64,000 nt of DNA from Thalassospira profundimaris WP0211 (GCF_000300275.1 NZ_AMRN01000001.1:744001-808000), one strand, 5' to 3'. Shown: positions 18,262 through 26,583, numbered from the stretch's first letter. Numbers and translations: made by a program. The notes: generated by a model not told the origin, from the sequence alone.

Positions 18262-18912
18262 ATGCCTGTCGAATTTACCGAGTTTGATATCGAAGGTCCG
18301 GTTTTGTTTGTGCCCAACCGACATCGGGACAAACGCGGTGTTTTTGCCGAAACCTTTCGCTATGACGATTTTTGCGAGGTGGTGGGTGATATTGATCTGG
18401 TGCAGGAAAACCATTCGATCAGCGTTCCGATCAACACCATCCGTGGCCTGCATTTTCAGACCTGCCCCTATGCGCAGGGCAAACTGATCCGCGTGACACA
18501 AGGTGCCATCCTTGATGTTGCGGTCGATATCCGCCCGCGCTCCGCGACCTTTGGTCAGCACATCAAGATCGAGCTCAGTGCTGAAAACTGGTACCAGCTC
18601 TGGATCCCCGAAGGCTTCGCGCACGGCTTCAAAACGCTCAAGCCCGACACCCATGTCATGTACAAGGCATCGAACTATTACAGTCCCGATCATGATCGCG
18701 GCATTGCCTGGAACGATCCCGATCTTGGCATCGACTGGCAGCTTTACGGCCAACAGCCAGTGGTGTCCGAAAAGGATAACAGACAGCCTCTATTGTCCGA
18801 TCTGGACCCTGAAACCCTTGGCCCCATGGGGCGCACGCCGCCCAGCCACGATTTCACACCCCTCAATCTCAACCGCGCGAATGTCACGGTCTTAAGTGCC
18901 AATCCATCGTGA
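18262..18912 (+). CDS. rfbC: dTDP-4-dehydrorhamnose 3,5-epimerase family protein
   Basis: RmlC/RfbC-type cupin that epimerises a 4-keto-6-deoxy sugar nucleotide, usually in dTDP-rhamnose synthesis. The 216-residue protein shows RHRDKRGVFAETF, the catalytic-histidine motif IRGLHFQ, GKLIRVTQGAILDVAVDIRP, and FAHGFKTL with the second half of the active site. It is about 30 residues longer than most RmlC proteins at the C-terminus. It follows the propeller gene by three bases and has a GGAG ribosome binding site. No rfbA, rfbB or rfbD is in the window, so these would have to be elsewhere or it works on a different sugar. Confidence 0.88.
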   Translation: MPVEFTEFDIEGPVLFVPNRHRDKRGVFAETFRYDDFCEVVGDIDLVQENHSISVPINTIRGLHFQTCPYAQGKLIRVTQGAILDVAVDIRPRSATFGQHIKIELSAENWYQLWIPEGFAHGFKTLKPDTHVMYKASNYYSPDHDRGIAWNDPDLGIDWQLYGQQPVVSEKDNRQPLLSDLDPETLGPMGRTPPSHDFTPLNLNRANVTVLSANPS

Positions 18913-18987
18913 TTGGCCCACCGTGACTGTATTGGGTGCGCACGGGTTGCCCATCCAGTCTCCCTGTCCGATGCGCACTCAATCCGG

Positions 18988-19013
18988 AAATGGGCCCTTT
19001 ATCGGGCCCATTT
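18988..19013. terminator. Shared terminator between rfbC and creatinase
   Basis: AAATGGGCCC at 18988-18997 pairs with GGGCCCATTT at 19004-19013 around a six-base loop. It lies between two convergent genes and has A/T bases on both sides, so it can end transcription from either direction. Confidence 0.75.
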
Positions 19014-19034
19014 CTTGAAACACGCTATCCTTAC

Positions 19035-20237
19035 CTAACCGACTACATTGAAGTCCGGGCCATACGGGTATCCGGTGATGTTTTCATTGCCGTCTTCGGT
19101 AATCACCAGAATGTCATGCTCGCGGTATCCACCCGCCCCCGGATTGCCCTCGGCAATGGTCAGCATCGGCTCCATGCTGATCACCATGCCGGGCTCAAGT
19201 TTGGTGTCGATATCTTCGCGCAGCTCAAGCCCCGCTTCGCGGCCATAATAGTGCGACAGCACGCCAAAGCTGTGGCCATAGCCAAAGGTGCGATATTGCA
19301 GCAAATCCCGCTCGGCAAAGAAGGTGTTGATCTGCTCTGTCACCTGCGCGCAGGACGCACCGGGTTTGAGCAAACTCATGCCATATTCATGGGCCGCGAC
19401 ATTGGCCTCCCAGATTTTCAGGCTGGCCTCATCAACCTCGCCGACAAACAGCGTGCGTTCAAGCGCTGTGTAATAACCCGAAATCATCGGAAACGTGTTA
19501 AGCGACAGGATATCCCCACGCTTAAGCTTGCGCGCGGTTACCGGGTTATGCGCCCCGTCGGTATTGATCCCTGACTGGAACCAGACCCACGTATCGCGAT
19601 ATTCCGCATGCGGGAACCGCGTGGCGATTTCAACTTCCATCGCATCACGACCGGCCATGGCGACATCAATTTCGCGTACCCCTTCCCTGATCGCATCGCG
19701 GATGGCATAGCCACCGACATCGGCAACCTGCGCACCATGGCGGATCAGGGCAATCTCGGCGGGTGATTTATGCATGCGCTGGCGCATGGTGGCCGGCGCG
19801 ATGTCGCGACTGCTGGCGGGTTTAAGGAACTCATCCAGAAGCGCCTTTTGCACAAGGCTCAGGTGATCGCCCTCATAACCAATCACCTTGCCCGGCCCGG
19901 TCACCGACAGGATCGCCCGCCAGTAATTGTTTCGCGCCCAATCGGTATAGGTGATGTTATCGCCATGGCACCGCCGCCACGGTTGGGCGGCATCAATCCC
20001 GGCACTGATCGTGACACTTTCCGATGCGGTCACGACAAGCCCGTAAGGCCGGCCAAAGGCGCAATAGAGGAAGCCTGAATAATAGGCGATGTTATGCATG
20101 GAGGTGAAAACACAGGCCTCAACACCGGTGTCATTCATGATCTTGCGCAGACCCGCAAGACGGGCGTCATATTCGGCCGCCTCAAACGGCAGCACGCGGT
20201 CACCTTGGTGAAAACGGTAAAATTCCGGGCGATCCAT
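19035..20237 (-). CDS. Creatinase (creatine amidinohydrolase)
   Basis: Hydrolyses creatine to sarcosine and urea. The 400-residue protein matches the known Pseudomonas creatinase pattern closely: TSMHNIAYYSGFLYC, FGRPYGLVVT, WFQSGINTDGAHNPVT with the catalytic His at residue 230, LSLNTFPMISGYYTALERTLF, and YGHSFGVLSHYYGREAGLE. These belong to the pita-bread (M24) fold, but the metal ligands of aminopeptidases are absent, as expected for creatinase. The ATG at 20237 has AAGGGA in front; an upstream start would add 20 non-conserved residues. No creatininase or sarcosine oxidase gene is adjacent. A related guanidino compound as true substrate cannot be excluded. Confidence 0.88.
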   Translation of the reverse strand: MDRPEFYRFHQGDRVLPFEAAEYDARLAGLRKIMNDTGVEACVFTSMHNIAYYSGFLYCAFGRPYGLVVTASESVTISAGIDAAQPWRRCHGDNITYTDWARNNYWRAILSVTGPGKVIGYEGDHLSLVQKALLDEFLKPASSRDIAPATMRQRMHKSPAEIALIRHGAQVADVGGYAIRDAIREGVREIDVAMAGRDAMEVEIATRFPHAEYRDTWVWFQSGINTDGAHNPVTARKLKRGDILSLNTFPMISGYYTALERTLFVGEVDEASLKIWEANVAAHEYGMSLLKPGASCAQVTEQINTFFAERDLLQYRTFGYGHSFGVLSHYYGREAGLELREDIDTKLEPGMVISMEPMLTIAEGNPGAGGYREHDILVITEDGNENITGYPYGPDFNVVG

Positions 20238-20631
20238 AAGCGCGTTCCCTTTTTTACGCGTTGCGCATGCAAAGGGACAAAGACCTCCCCCTGTCATGAC
20301 AACGACAAAGCAAGATCCCGGCGTTCAGGATATGTATGGTGATGGAGTGGGCGCGTGCTTCTGATCGTTGTCACGCTGGCGACGCCATCGCCTGCCCACC
20401 CCGACATATTGAGAGATGGGCGCAAGTTGGCAAGCAAAATCTGCATCGCCATATCATTGATCACAGTCACCCGCCGCGCGTTCGGATATGGTCGCGGCCA
20501 TCACATCTCTTACCAGCGGCGTTACCATACGTTCGTATGATAAATCTGGCGATTTAAAGTACTTTATTAACGGCTTGGCGCTTTACTGTCAGAGAATAAG
20601 CAAAAACCGCGAGCAATAACGGATATTCGGC
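20238..20631. other. Intergenic region between creatinase and first PBP gene
   Basis: This 394-base region divides two divergent genes. The right part (about 20520-20600) is AT-rich and is a natural promoter area for the gene at 20632, but no single -35/-10 pair stands out. Small reading frames here lack ribosome binding sites and family features. I see no repeat or RNA gene. Confidence 0.4.
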
Positions 20632-22557
20632 GTGGCAGAAGAAAACGACGACAACGAACAAGGCGGCAGGACAGCGGCCAACGCAGCGATGAAACGCATC
20701 GCCGAAAAGGAACTGCGCGAGATCCGCAAACGTCAGCGCCGCAAACGCATGATCGTGTTCGGCCTGAGCTTCTCCTTGCTGTTCCTTGCCATCTTCGGCA
20801 GCCTGTTTACCATCAAGTCCAACCTTGATCTCAGCCGCAACATGGTGCGCAGCCCCGAAGTCCGTATTCTGGGGTATGACGGTGCGCTGCTTGAAACGAT
20901 CAAGGGCCACTATAGCCAGGATGTCTCGCTGACCACCTTGCCCGAACGGGTTCAGAACGTATTTGTTGCCGCCACCGATCCGACGTTTTTTGATCATCTG
21001 GGGGTTTCCGGTGCGGATGTTGCGCGCATGTTCAGCACCGAAAATGCGCCTGGCTCAACCATCACGATGAAGGTCGCGCGCAGCTTTTTTAAAACCAAGG
21101 ACAGCGGCCCCGGCCGCCATATCCAGGAATTTCTTGTCGCGCTTTGGCTGGAATGGAGTTTCAGCAAGAAAACCATTTTGCGAAGCTACCTTGAACGCGC
21201 CTATGTCGGGCGCGGCATCTTTGGCATCTCGGCGGCATCGCGTCTTTGGTATGGCGGGCCTGCCGAACGCATGACCCTGCATCAGGCCGCTGTTCTGGCC
21301 GCCGCCATCAGCGACCCTGAAACCTTCAGCCCGCTGTTTTATCCGCGCGAAACCGCCGAAGAAGCCAACAAGATCTTGGCCCGTCTCGCACAATACAAGT
21401 TTATCGAGGCTGATCGTGTGTCGGCCCTGACCTTGCTCGAACCGAAACTTGATGTGCAGTACGAGGAAAACGTCCTGTCGGGCTATGTCGTCGATATGGT
21501 GCTCGAAGAAGTCGCCGATATTGTCGGTTACAGCAGCCGCGACATTGATGTGCTCACCAGCATCGACTGGAAAATTCAAAATCTGGCACAGGAAATTGTA
21601 CCGGAAATCGCCGAACTGCGCTTTAAACCGCGCGGCGCGTCACAGACGGGATTGCTGTCCATCAGCCCCGAAGGCCGCATTCGCGCCCTGATCGGCGGAC
21701 TGAAATATTCACCCTTCCAGCGCAACCGGGTTACCGATGTTCGCCATTCGCCCGGGCGGATGATCAAGATCGCGACTTATTACTATGCGCTCAATGAAAA
21801 CAGCGACCCGGCCCAATGGGTGCGCGATAACCGCATGGCGGTGGGCGGCTGGCGTCCGATCAACCCGGATCACGACTATATGGGCATGATTTCACTGCGC
21901 GAGGCATTCGTGCGTGATGTCAACACGGTGCCAACCAACCTTGCCGATCACTTCGGTCTGTTGAATGTCCGCCAATATGCCCACAATATCGGCATCAAAA
22001 GCCCGCTATCGAGCGATATCCGAACCGTCGTCGGCCTTGATCCGGTAACAATCAGCGACGTCACAGCCATTCATGCCCTGCCGCAAAACTCCGGCAAACC
22101 ACCCCAGATGACCCTGATCAACCGGGTGTCCTATACCGGCGATACTGGTGCACCCCCTGTTTATCAACGCGTCGAGGAAGTGCAGGAAAAACGCCTGACC
22201 GACGAGGGGATTCAAGCGTCTTACGTTTTGTTTGCCAGTGTCACCGACCCGCAAGTGCGTCTGGATCGTCCGTTTGCCGGCTATGGCACGGTGGCCGGTG
22301 GCCGGACCGATGCGTGGTATGTCGGGTTCTCGTCCGATCTGATCACAACCGTCTGGGCGGGGAATGACAATCGGTCACAGATGGATGTCCGCGGCGAGGT
22401 AGAACTTGCGTCTTTGTGGCGGTTATTTATGCTGGAAGCGCATGATGGTTTACCCATCCGTTCCATGGTCCGTGCATCGTCTGAACGCCGTCGCGCCGGC
22501 GATGGCGTCAAGGATCTGTGGAAAATGGGTCAAGTTGACAGTGCAAACGGACAATAA
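20632..22557 (+). CDS. Class A penicillin-binding protein homologue lacking catalytic residues
   Basis: The 641-residue inner-membrane protein has the layout of a bifunctional peptidoglycan synthase: cytoplasmic basic N-terminus, one membrane segment (about 42-63), GT51-like domain, then transpeptidase-like domain. Its key residues are replaced. The GT51 catalytic Glu of the EDRRFYDHFG motif is Thr115 (TDPTFFDHLG). The transpeptidase SxxK serine is Arg376 (PGRMIK), the SxN serine is Asp429 (DVN), and the KTG lysine is Tyr551 (YGT). The reading frame is intact and the fold motifs are kept, so it is probably a working non-enzymatic partner, not a decayed gene. Starts with GTG. It lies immediately upstream of an intact paralogue. 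Confidence 0.85.
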   Translation: MAEENDDNEQGGRTAANAAMKRIAEKELREIRKRQRRKRMIVFGLSFSLLFLAIFGSLFTIKSNLDLSRNMVRSPEVRILGYDGALLETIKGHYSQDVSLTTLPERVQNVFVAATDPTFFDHLGVSGADVARMFSTENAPGSTITMKVARSFFKTKDSGPGRHIQEFLVALWLEWSFSKKTILRSYLERAYVGRGIFGISAASRLWYGGPAERMTLHQAAVLAAAISDPETFSPLFYPRETAEEANKILARLAQYKFIEADRVSALTLLEPKLDVQYEENVLSGYVVDMVLEEVADIVGYSSRDIDVLTSIDWKIQNLAQEIVPEIAELRFKPRGASQTGLLSISPEGRIRALIGGLKYSPFQRNRVTDVRHSPGRMIKIATYYYALNENSDPAQWVRDNRMAVGGWRPINPDHDYMGMISLREAFVRDVNTVPTNLADHFGLLNVRQYAHNIGIKSPLSSDIRTVVGLDPVTISDVTAIHALPQNSGKPPQMTLINRVSYTGDTGAPPVYQRVEEVQEKRLTDEGIQASYVLFASVTDPQVRLDRPFAGYGTVAGGRTDAWYVGFSSDLITTVWAGNDNRSQMDVRGEVELASLWRLFMLEAHDGLPIRSMVRASSERRRAGDGVKDLWKMGQVDSANGQ

Positions 22558-22733
22558 CGGATAAAACCGTCGCAAAACGGGGAGACGGGGGACTCCCTCC
22601 TCGGTTGGGACATAAAAATTGAAATTCGCCGGAAAATGCGGCGCTATCGCCTGTCAGACGCACTTTGGGGTTGTGCGGATATGACGGGCAGGTTGGCGTG
22701 TGCACGGCCCGGACCAGACCGATAGGTGCTTTT

Positions 22734-24740
22734 GTGGCCCAAAGAGAATTCAAAAGGAAAAAGAGCGTCCGTAAAGGCGCAACAGGTTCCAAAAAGCCGA
22801 AAAAGCGCGTCAGCAGTTCGGGCAAGAAAGGCGGCAGTCTTTTTGCCCGCCTGGGCGATATGATTCCGGGGCCCGAAGCCATTGCCAAATTCATCGTGCT
22901 CGGCTCGATCTGGGTCATGGTTCTGGGCGGCGGGGTTGTTGCCTATTACGGCTATGGTCTGCCCGACAAGGTCAGCTTTGATGTCGCAAGCGAACGCAAA
23001 CCGTCCATCCGTGTGATCAGTATTGATGGCCAAAACCTCGCGGCCTATGGCAACCGCTATGGCAACCCGGTCGAGGTCCGCAACCTTCCCGACTATGTCG
23101 GTCAGGCGTTTGTTTCCATCGAAGACCGCCGTTTTTATGACCATTTCGGGATTGATGTCGTCGGCATCATGCGCGCGGCATGGACCAACCTGACCGCTGG
23201 CCGCATTGCCGAGGGCGGCAGCACCATCACCCAGCAGCTGGCCAAAAACCTGTTCCTCTCGCCCGAACGCTCCTTTGGCCGCAAGATCGAAGAAGTGCTT
23301 CTGGCCATCTGGCTGGAATTCAAATTCGATAAGCAGCAAATCCTCTCGCTTTATCTCAACCGCATCTATTTCGGATCGGGCGTCTATGGCATTGATGCCG
23401 CATCCCGGCATTATTTCGGCACCGACCCGCGTCGCTTGAACCTTTACGAGGCCGCCGTTCTGGCTGGCCTGCCCAAGGCACCAAGTCGCTATAACCCGAT
23501 GGTCGATCCCAAACTGTCAGCCGAACGCGCCAATGTCGTGTTAGAGGCCATGGCATCAACCGGTGCGCTGACCAAGGCACGCGCCGAACGGGCCAAACAG
23601 ACCCGTGTGCGCACCGCACGTGCTGCACAGGCAGGGCCGGGGGTGCGCTATTTCACTGATTGGGTGCTTGATCGTGTGAAAGATTATGTCGGCTATGTCG
23701 ATCAGGATCTTTTGGTTTATACCACGCTTGATTCCCGTCTTCAGGCCATCGCCGAAGAAAACCTTCTGCGTGCGCTCGCCAGTAACGGGGCCAAGGAACA
23801 CCATGTCGGGCAGGCCGCCCTGCTTGCGATGACCCCCGATGGAGCGGTGCGTGCCATGGTTGGCGGTCGTGACTACTACGAAAGCCAGTATAACCGCGTG
23901 ACACAGGCCCGCCGTCAGCCGGGCTCGGTGTTTAAGCTGTTTGTCTATCTCGCCGGGCTTGAAAACGGCTTTGGCTCGAACGACTGGATGCGCGACGGCC
24001 CGATTGTCATTGATGGCTGGGAACCGCGCAACTTCGATCGCAAGCATCACGGCACCATGTCGATCCGCGATGCGGTGGCAACCTCGAACAACTCGATCGC
24101 GGTCCAGCTCTCGCTTGAAGTCGGCCTTGATAAGGTCATTCAGAAGGCGCGCGACATGGGCGTCTCGTCGGAACTCAAACCGGAACCAAGCCTTGCCCTT
24201 GGCACCAGCGAAGTCTCGATGCTGGAACTCACCGGCGCCTATGCGATTGTTGCCAATGGCGGCTTTGCCGTCTTCCCGCACGCGGTCAGCAAGATCACCG
24301 GCAAGGGTGGCGAAGTACTCTATGAACGCTCTGACGACTTCCCGGTCCGTTTGATGAACCCGCTGCATGCCGGGGAAATGAACAACATGCTGGCCGCCGT
24401 GGTGTCCAAGGGGACAGGGCGCAACGCCATCATCGACCGCCCGTCGGCGGGCAAGACCGGTACGACATCGGATTACCGCGATGCCTGGTTCATCGGCTAC
24501 AGCTCCGATCTGGTGGCAGGCATCTGGATGGGCAATGACGATGGCAGCCCGATGGATGAACAGGTCACCGGCGGTGCCCTTCCGGCGGCCCTCTGGCGTG
24601 ATTTCATGCTGCACGCCCACCAAAACATCCCGGTCCGATCCCTTGGCAAGGCCGCACTCGCGCGCTCCAAAAAGATCGGCGAGGACGACAGCTGGCGCGA
24701 CTTTACCGCCGGCTACAGTTCGGGCAACACCAAGCAGTAA
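22734..24740 (+). CDS. Class A penicillin-binding protein (PBP1A family), intact
   Basis: Bifunctional peptidoglycan glycosyltransferase and DD-transpeptidase of the inner membrane, about 668 residues. It has a Lys/Arg-rich cytoplasmic N-terminus, a membrane segment (about 52-74), a GT51 domain with SIEDRRFYDHFG (catalytic Glu at about 130), EGGSTITQQLAKNLF and RKIEEVLLA, and a transpeptidase domain with SVFK (Ser398), SNN and KTGTT (Lys574). All catalytic motifs are present, unlike the adjacent paralogue. The start is uncertain; GTG at 22734 places the basic stretch at the N-terminus, while a TTG at 22665 would add 23 residues. Confidence 0.92.
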   Translation: MAQREFKRKKSVRKGATGSKKPKKRVSSSGKKGGSLFARLGDMIPGPEAIAKFIVLGSIWVMVLGGGVVAYYGYGLPDKVSFDVASERKPSIRVISIDGQNLAAYGNRYGNPVEVRNLPDYVGQAFVSIEDRRFYDHFGIDVVGIMRAAWTNLTAGRIAEGGSTITQQLAKNLFLSPERSFGRKIEEVLLAIWLEFKFDKQQILSLYLNRIYFGSGVYGIDAASRHYFGTDPRRLNLYEAAVLAGLPKAPSRYNPMVDPKLSAERANVVLEAMASTGALTKARAERAKQTRVRTARAAQAGPGVRYFTDWVLDRVKDYVGYVDQDLLVYTTLDSRLQAIAEENLLRALASNGAKEHHVGQAALLAMTPDGAVRAMVGGRDYYESQYNRVTQARRQPGSVFKLFVYLAGLENGFGSNDWMRDGPIVIDGWEPRNFDRKHHGTMSIRDAVATSNNSIAVQLSLEVGLDKVIQKARDMGVSSELKPEPSLALGTSEVSMLELTGAYAIVANGGFAVFPHAVSKITGKGGEVLYERSDDFPVRLMNPLHAGEMNNMLAAVVSKGTGRNAIIDRPSAGKTGTTSDYRDAWFIGYSSDLVAGIWMGNDDGSPMDEQVTGGALPAALWRDFMLHAHQNIPVRSLGKAALARSKKIGEDDSWRDFTAGYSSGNTKQ

Positions 24741-24756
24741 GGCACCTCAAGTGTCT

Positions 24757-24799
24757 TTAACGAAATTACAGGCGGTCTTCGGACCGCCTGTTTTCGTTA
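24757..24799 (+). terminator. Strong terminator after PBP gene
   Basis: A ten-pair stem ACAGGCGGTC-TTCG-GACCGCCTGT (24768-24791) has a TTCG loop and is followed by TTTTCGTTAA. Flanking TTAACGAAA and TTTCGTTAA extend the pairing, so it can act in both directions. Confidence 0.85.
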
Positions 24800-24817
24800 A
24801 AACCCAATTCGGTTGTT

Positions 24818-24902
24818 CGTCATTCCCGCGAAGGCGGGAATCCACGATGGTTGCAACGCTGCATGGATTCCGCGTCTACGCTCCGCTTCGCCCGGAATGA
24901 CG
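24818..24902. repeat. Dispersed palindromic intergenic repeat
   Basis: CGTCATTCC at 24818-24826 and GGAATGACG at 24894-24902 bound an 85-base imperfect palindrome that contains the inner stem CCCGCGAAGGCGGG and two GGATTCC/GGAATCC-like parts. The same core (CGTCATGCCCGCGAAGGCGGGCATCC in divided form) recurs at 39711. This class of short palindromic element is common between genes in alphaproteobacteria and other proteobacteria. Confidence 0.65.
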
Positions 24903-24968
24903 ATACCGCGTCAACATGAAGACAGTCCCCTTTTTCGCCCCCTTTTCCGTCTCAGGCGGGATAGTAAT

Positions 24969-25019
24969 ATACACACTATCGTGCATATTTTTGTTGATTG
25001 AGTGTGTGATTATGTGTAT
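24969..25019 (+). promoter_or_regulatory. Possible promoter/operator of the hicAB pair
   Basis: ATACACAC at 24969-24976 faces imperfect complements GTGTGTGA (25002-25009) and ATGTGTAT (25012-25019), in AT-rich DNA just before hicA. HicB antitoxins usually bind such inverted repeats to repress their own operon. The assignment is tentative. Confidence 0.3.
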
Positions 25020-25049
25020 TTTCTCTCTATCAACAACAATGGAGTTGTG

Positions 25050-25241
25050 ATGAGTAGCAGCAAAGAGGCTATCAAAAGGCTGCTGTCGGATGGCTGGTAC
25101 CAAGTTGCCACGAATGGAAGCCATTGTCAGTTCAAGCACCCGACGAAACCTGGTCGTGTGACGGTCCCTCATCCGAAGAAGGATCTCAAAAAAGGCACGA
25201 TCCAAAGTATCGAAAGACAGAGTGGAATTCGGTTGCGATAG
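25050..25241 (+). CDS. hicA: HicA-type toxin (mRNA interferase)
   Basis: Small 63-residue toxin of the YcfA/HicA family, which cuts mRNA in a ribosome-independent way and has a double-stranded RNA-binding-like fold. It shows the family pattern LLSDGWYQVATNGSHCQF with the catalytic His in GSH, followed by HP, VTVPHP, KDLKKGTIQSI and a basic C-terminus. The ATG at 25050 has GGAG six bases upstream; an earlier in-frame start would add unconserved residues. The cognate antitoxin gene is at 25392, an unusually long 150 bases downstream, where most hicAB pairs nearly touch. Confidence 0.88.
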   Translation: MSSSKEAIKRLLSDGWYQVATNGSHCQFKHPTKPGRVTVPHPKKDLKKGTIQSIERQSGIRLR

Positions 25242-25251
25242 ACCGGATTTC

Positions 25252-25386
25252 AGGAAACTTAGAAAATCTCCGAAGCTCATATTACTTACGAACCTTACGC
25301 AACTTACAAAGCTCGCAAATCTGATCAAATCGCAAAAACTGTTGAACCTGCTGAATTCTTTAAATCTGTAGAACCTGTAGAATATC
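25252..25386 (+). repeat. 9-bp-period degenerate tandem array between hicA and hicB
   Basis: Fifteen consecutive 9-mers fit a loose NNRAANCTN consensus, for example ACGAACCTT, ACGCAACTT, TTGAACCTG, TAGAACCTG. Read in one + frame they give x-(N/K)-L tripeptides; on the other strand they give Phe every third residue. The array fills the gap between hicA and hicB and stops five bases before the hicB ATG. It has no clear start or ribosome binding site of its own and two stop codons near its end. Confidence 0.75.
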
Positions 25387-25391
25387 TGTAA

Positions 25392-25805
25392 ATGCTGAAA
25401 GTTGACCATATGCACAAGACATTCCCCGTCGTGATCGAGACCGATGAGAATGGTGGCTATAGTGCTTTCTTTCCTGATGTCCTCGGCTGCGTTGCAGCCG
25501 GGGATACCATTGAGGAATGCTATGAAGATGCCATCCAAGCCCTGACTTTGCACTTGGCCGGAATGGTGGATGATGGAGAAAGTATCCCTGAAGCCACGCG
25601 CTTGACCGAGGTTTCGGTGGATGATGATATAAAAGTTGCTGACTTGCTCTTGATTACGGTGCCCATTTCGGGTCGCAAGACCAGAGTGAATATGACGCTG
25701 GATAACGCTATTCTTACCGCTATTGACCATGTAACCACTAATAGAAGTGCATTCATCGAGGATGCGGCGATTGCCGAATTGAAGCGGCGTAGCGTTGTGT
25801 CCTGA
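25392..25805 (+). CDS. hicB: HicB-type antitoxin
   Basis: Antitoxin of 137 residues that binds HicA and usually also the operon promoter. The N-terminal HicB-like partial RNase H fold is seen in FPVVIETDENGGYSAFFPDVLGCVAAGDTIEEC and the following helix EDAIQALTLHL. The C-terminal 40 residues (VNMTLDNAILTAIDHVTTNRSAF, in shorter pieces MTLDNAILTAID and RSAFIEDAAIAEL) look like a ribbon-helix-helix DNA-binding domain. The start may be the ATG at 25392 or one 18 bases later. The 9-bp array directly abuts its start region. Confidence 0.88.
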   Translation: MLKVDHMHKTFPVVIETDENGGYSAFFPDVLGCVAAGDTIEECYEDAIQALTLHLAGMVDDGESIPEATRLTEVSVDDDIKVADLLLITVPISGRKTRVNMTLDNAILTAIDHVTTNRSAFIEDAAIAELKRRSVVS

Positions 25806-25914
25806 ATGATGTGTGTGGGGAGCTGGGCATAACGCAGGTGATGCTGCCTTTTGCTCTTGATGTACTTACTGCGATTGGCGCTCCACAGAGGGAGTAATTT
25901 GATTTGGGGAGGCG

Positions 25915-26583
25915 ATGGCCAAACTCACGGTAAACTGGTTGCGAGAACTTTGGCCTGTGATCGCTGTTCTCATATTCTCTGTGATCGTAATTGTGATCGG
26001 GATATGGTCTCCCGCGTTTGTTGGCGGGTGTGTCACTCCACTTTGTAACGCAGTCCGAAACCTCGAATGGGAAAGCCTCGCGGCAGGACTCTTCGGTCTT
26101 GCTGGTGGTGTGGCTGTGATTGCAATCGCGCGCGTCCAAATTAAAGAACAAAGACGTGCCGATGTCGAGCTTCAACTGGTCGATTTGGATGCGTTGATCC
26201 GACAGTATGAGGTTGATGTGCCTCGTATCAGGGTTATTGTGGCAGCGGCAATTTGGGAAGTTAAACCAGACGATCCAAAACTGGCGAGCGCTGCTAACAA
26301 TCGCTTGCGTTTGGTTGAGGCAGTGCTTCCAAGAAAACTGGTCAAAGAGGTCGCAAATCAACATCGCTTGCCTGAGAGCGTTCGAATTATTTCTAGCTCT
26401 ATTTGGAATGCAATGAATACTATAAAAGGTGTGAGCTTCGGGGTGACGCCGCCTCACACGCATTATACCCAAGTGGAGGCGACACGGCAGATTTTGCGTA
26501 GTCTCGTGTATGATATGGAAGAGGGGCTTGAAAGGCTCAGAGTTGAGCGAGACAACTACTTTAAGCTGTTGATTGATAGATGA
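25915..26583 (+). CDS. Unknown two-segment membrane protein
   Basis: I recognise no family. The 222-residue protein has two hydrophobic stretches near the N-terminus (about residues 11-35 and 52-72) followed by a 150-residue charged, mostly helical domain, probably in the cytoplasm. It starts at ATG behind GGGGAGG. Base composition is lower in GC than in the flanking housekeeping genes and codon use is less biased, like the nearby hicAB pair, which suggests this stretch came in by transfer. There is no partner gene close by; its function cannot be said. Confidence 0.7.
   Translation: MAKLTVNWLRELWPVIAVLIFSVIVIVIGIWSPAFVGGCVTPLCNAVRNLEWESLAAGLFGLAGGVAVIAIARVQIKEQRRADVELQLVDLDALIRQYEVDVPRIRVIVAAAIWEVKPDDPKLASAANNRLRLVEAVLPRKLVKEVANQHRLPESVRIISSSIWNAMNTIKGVSFGVTPPHTHYTQVEATRQILRSLVYDMEEGLERLRVERDNYFKLLIDR

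Noticed and set aside
20632-22557. Possibility that the first PBP gene is a pseudogene
   Set aside because: There is no frameshift or early stop, fold motifs are kept along the whole length, and four active-site positions are changed while neighbours are conserved, which fits a retained pseudoenzyme better.
24876-25730. Open frame of 284 codons on the - strand across hicA, the 9-bp array and hicB
   Set aside because: Its Phe-rich middle is just the reverse of the 9-bp array, and both hic genes are well supported on the + strand.
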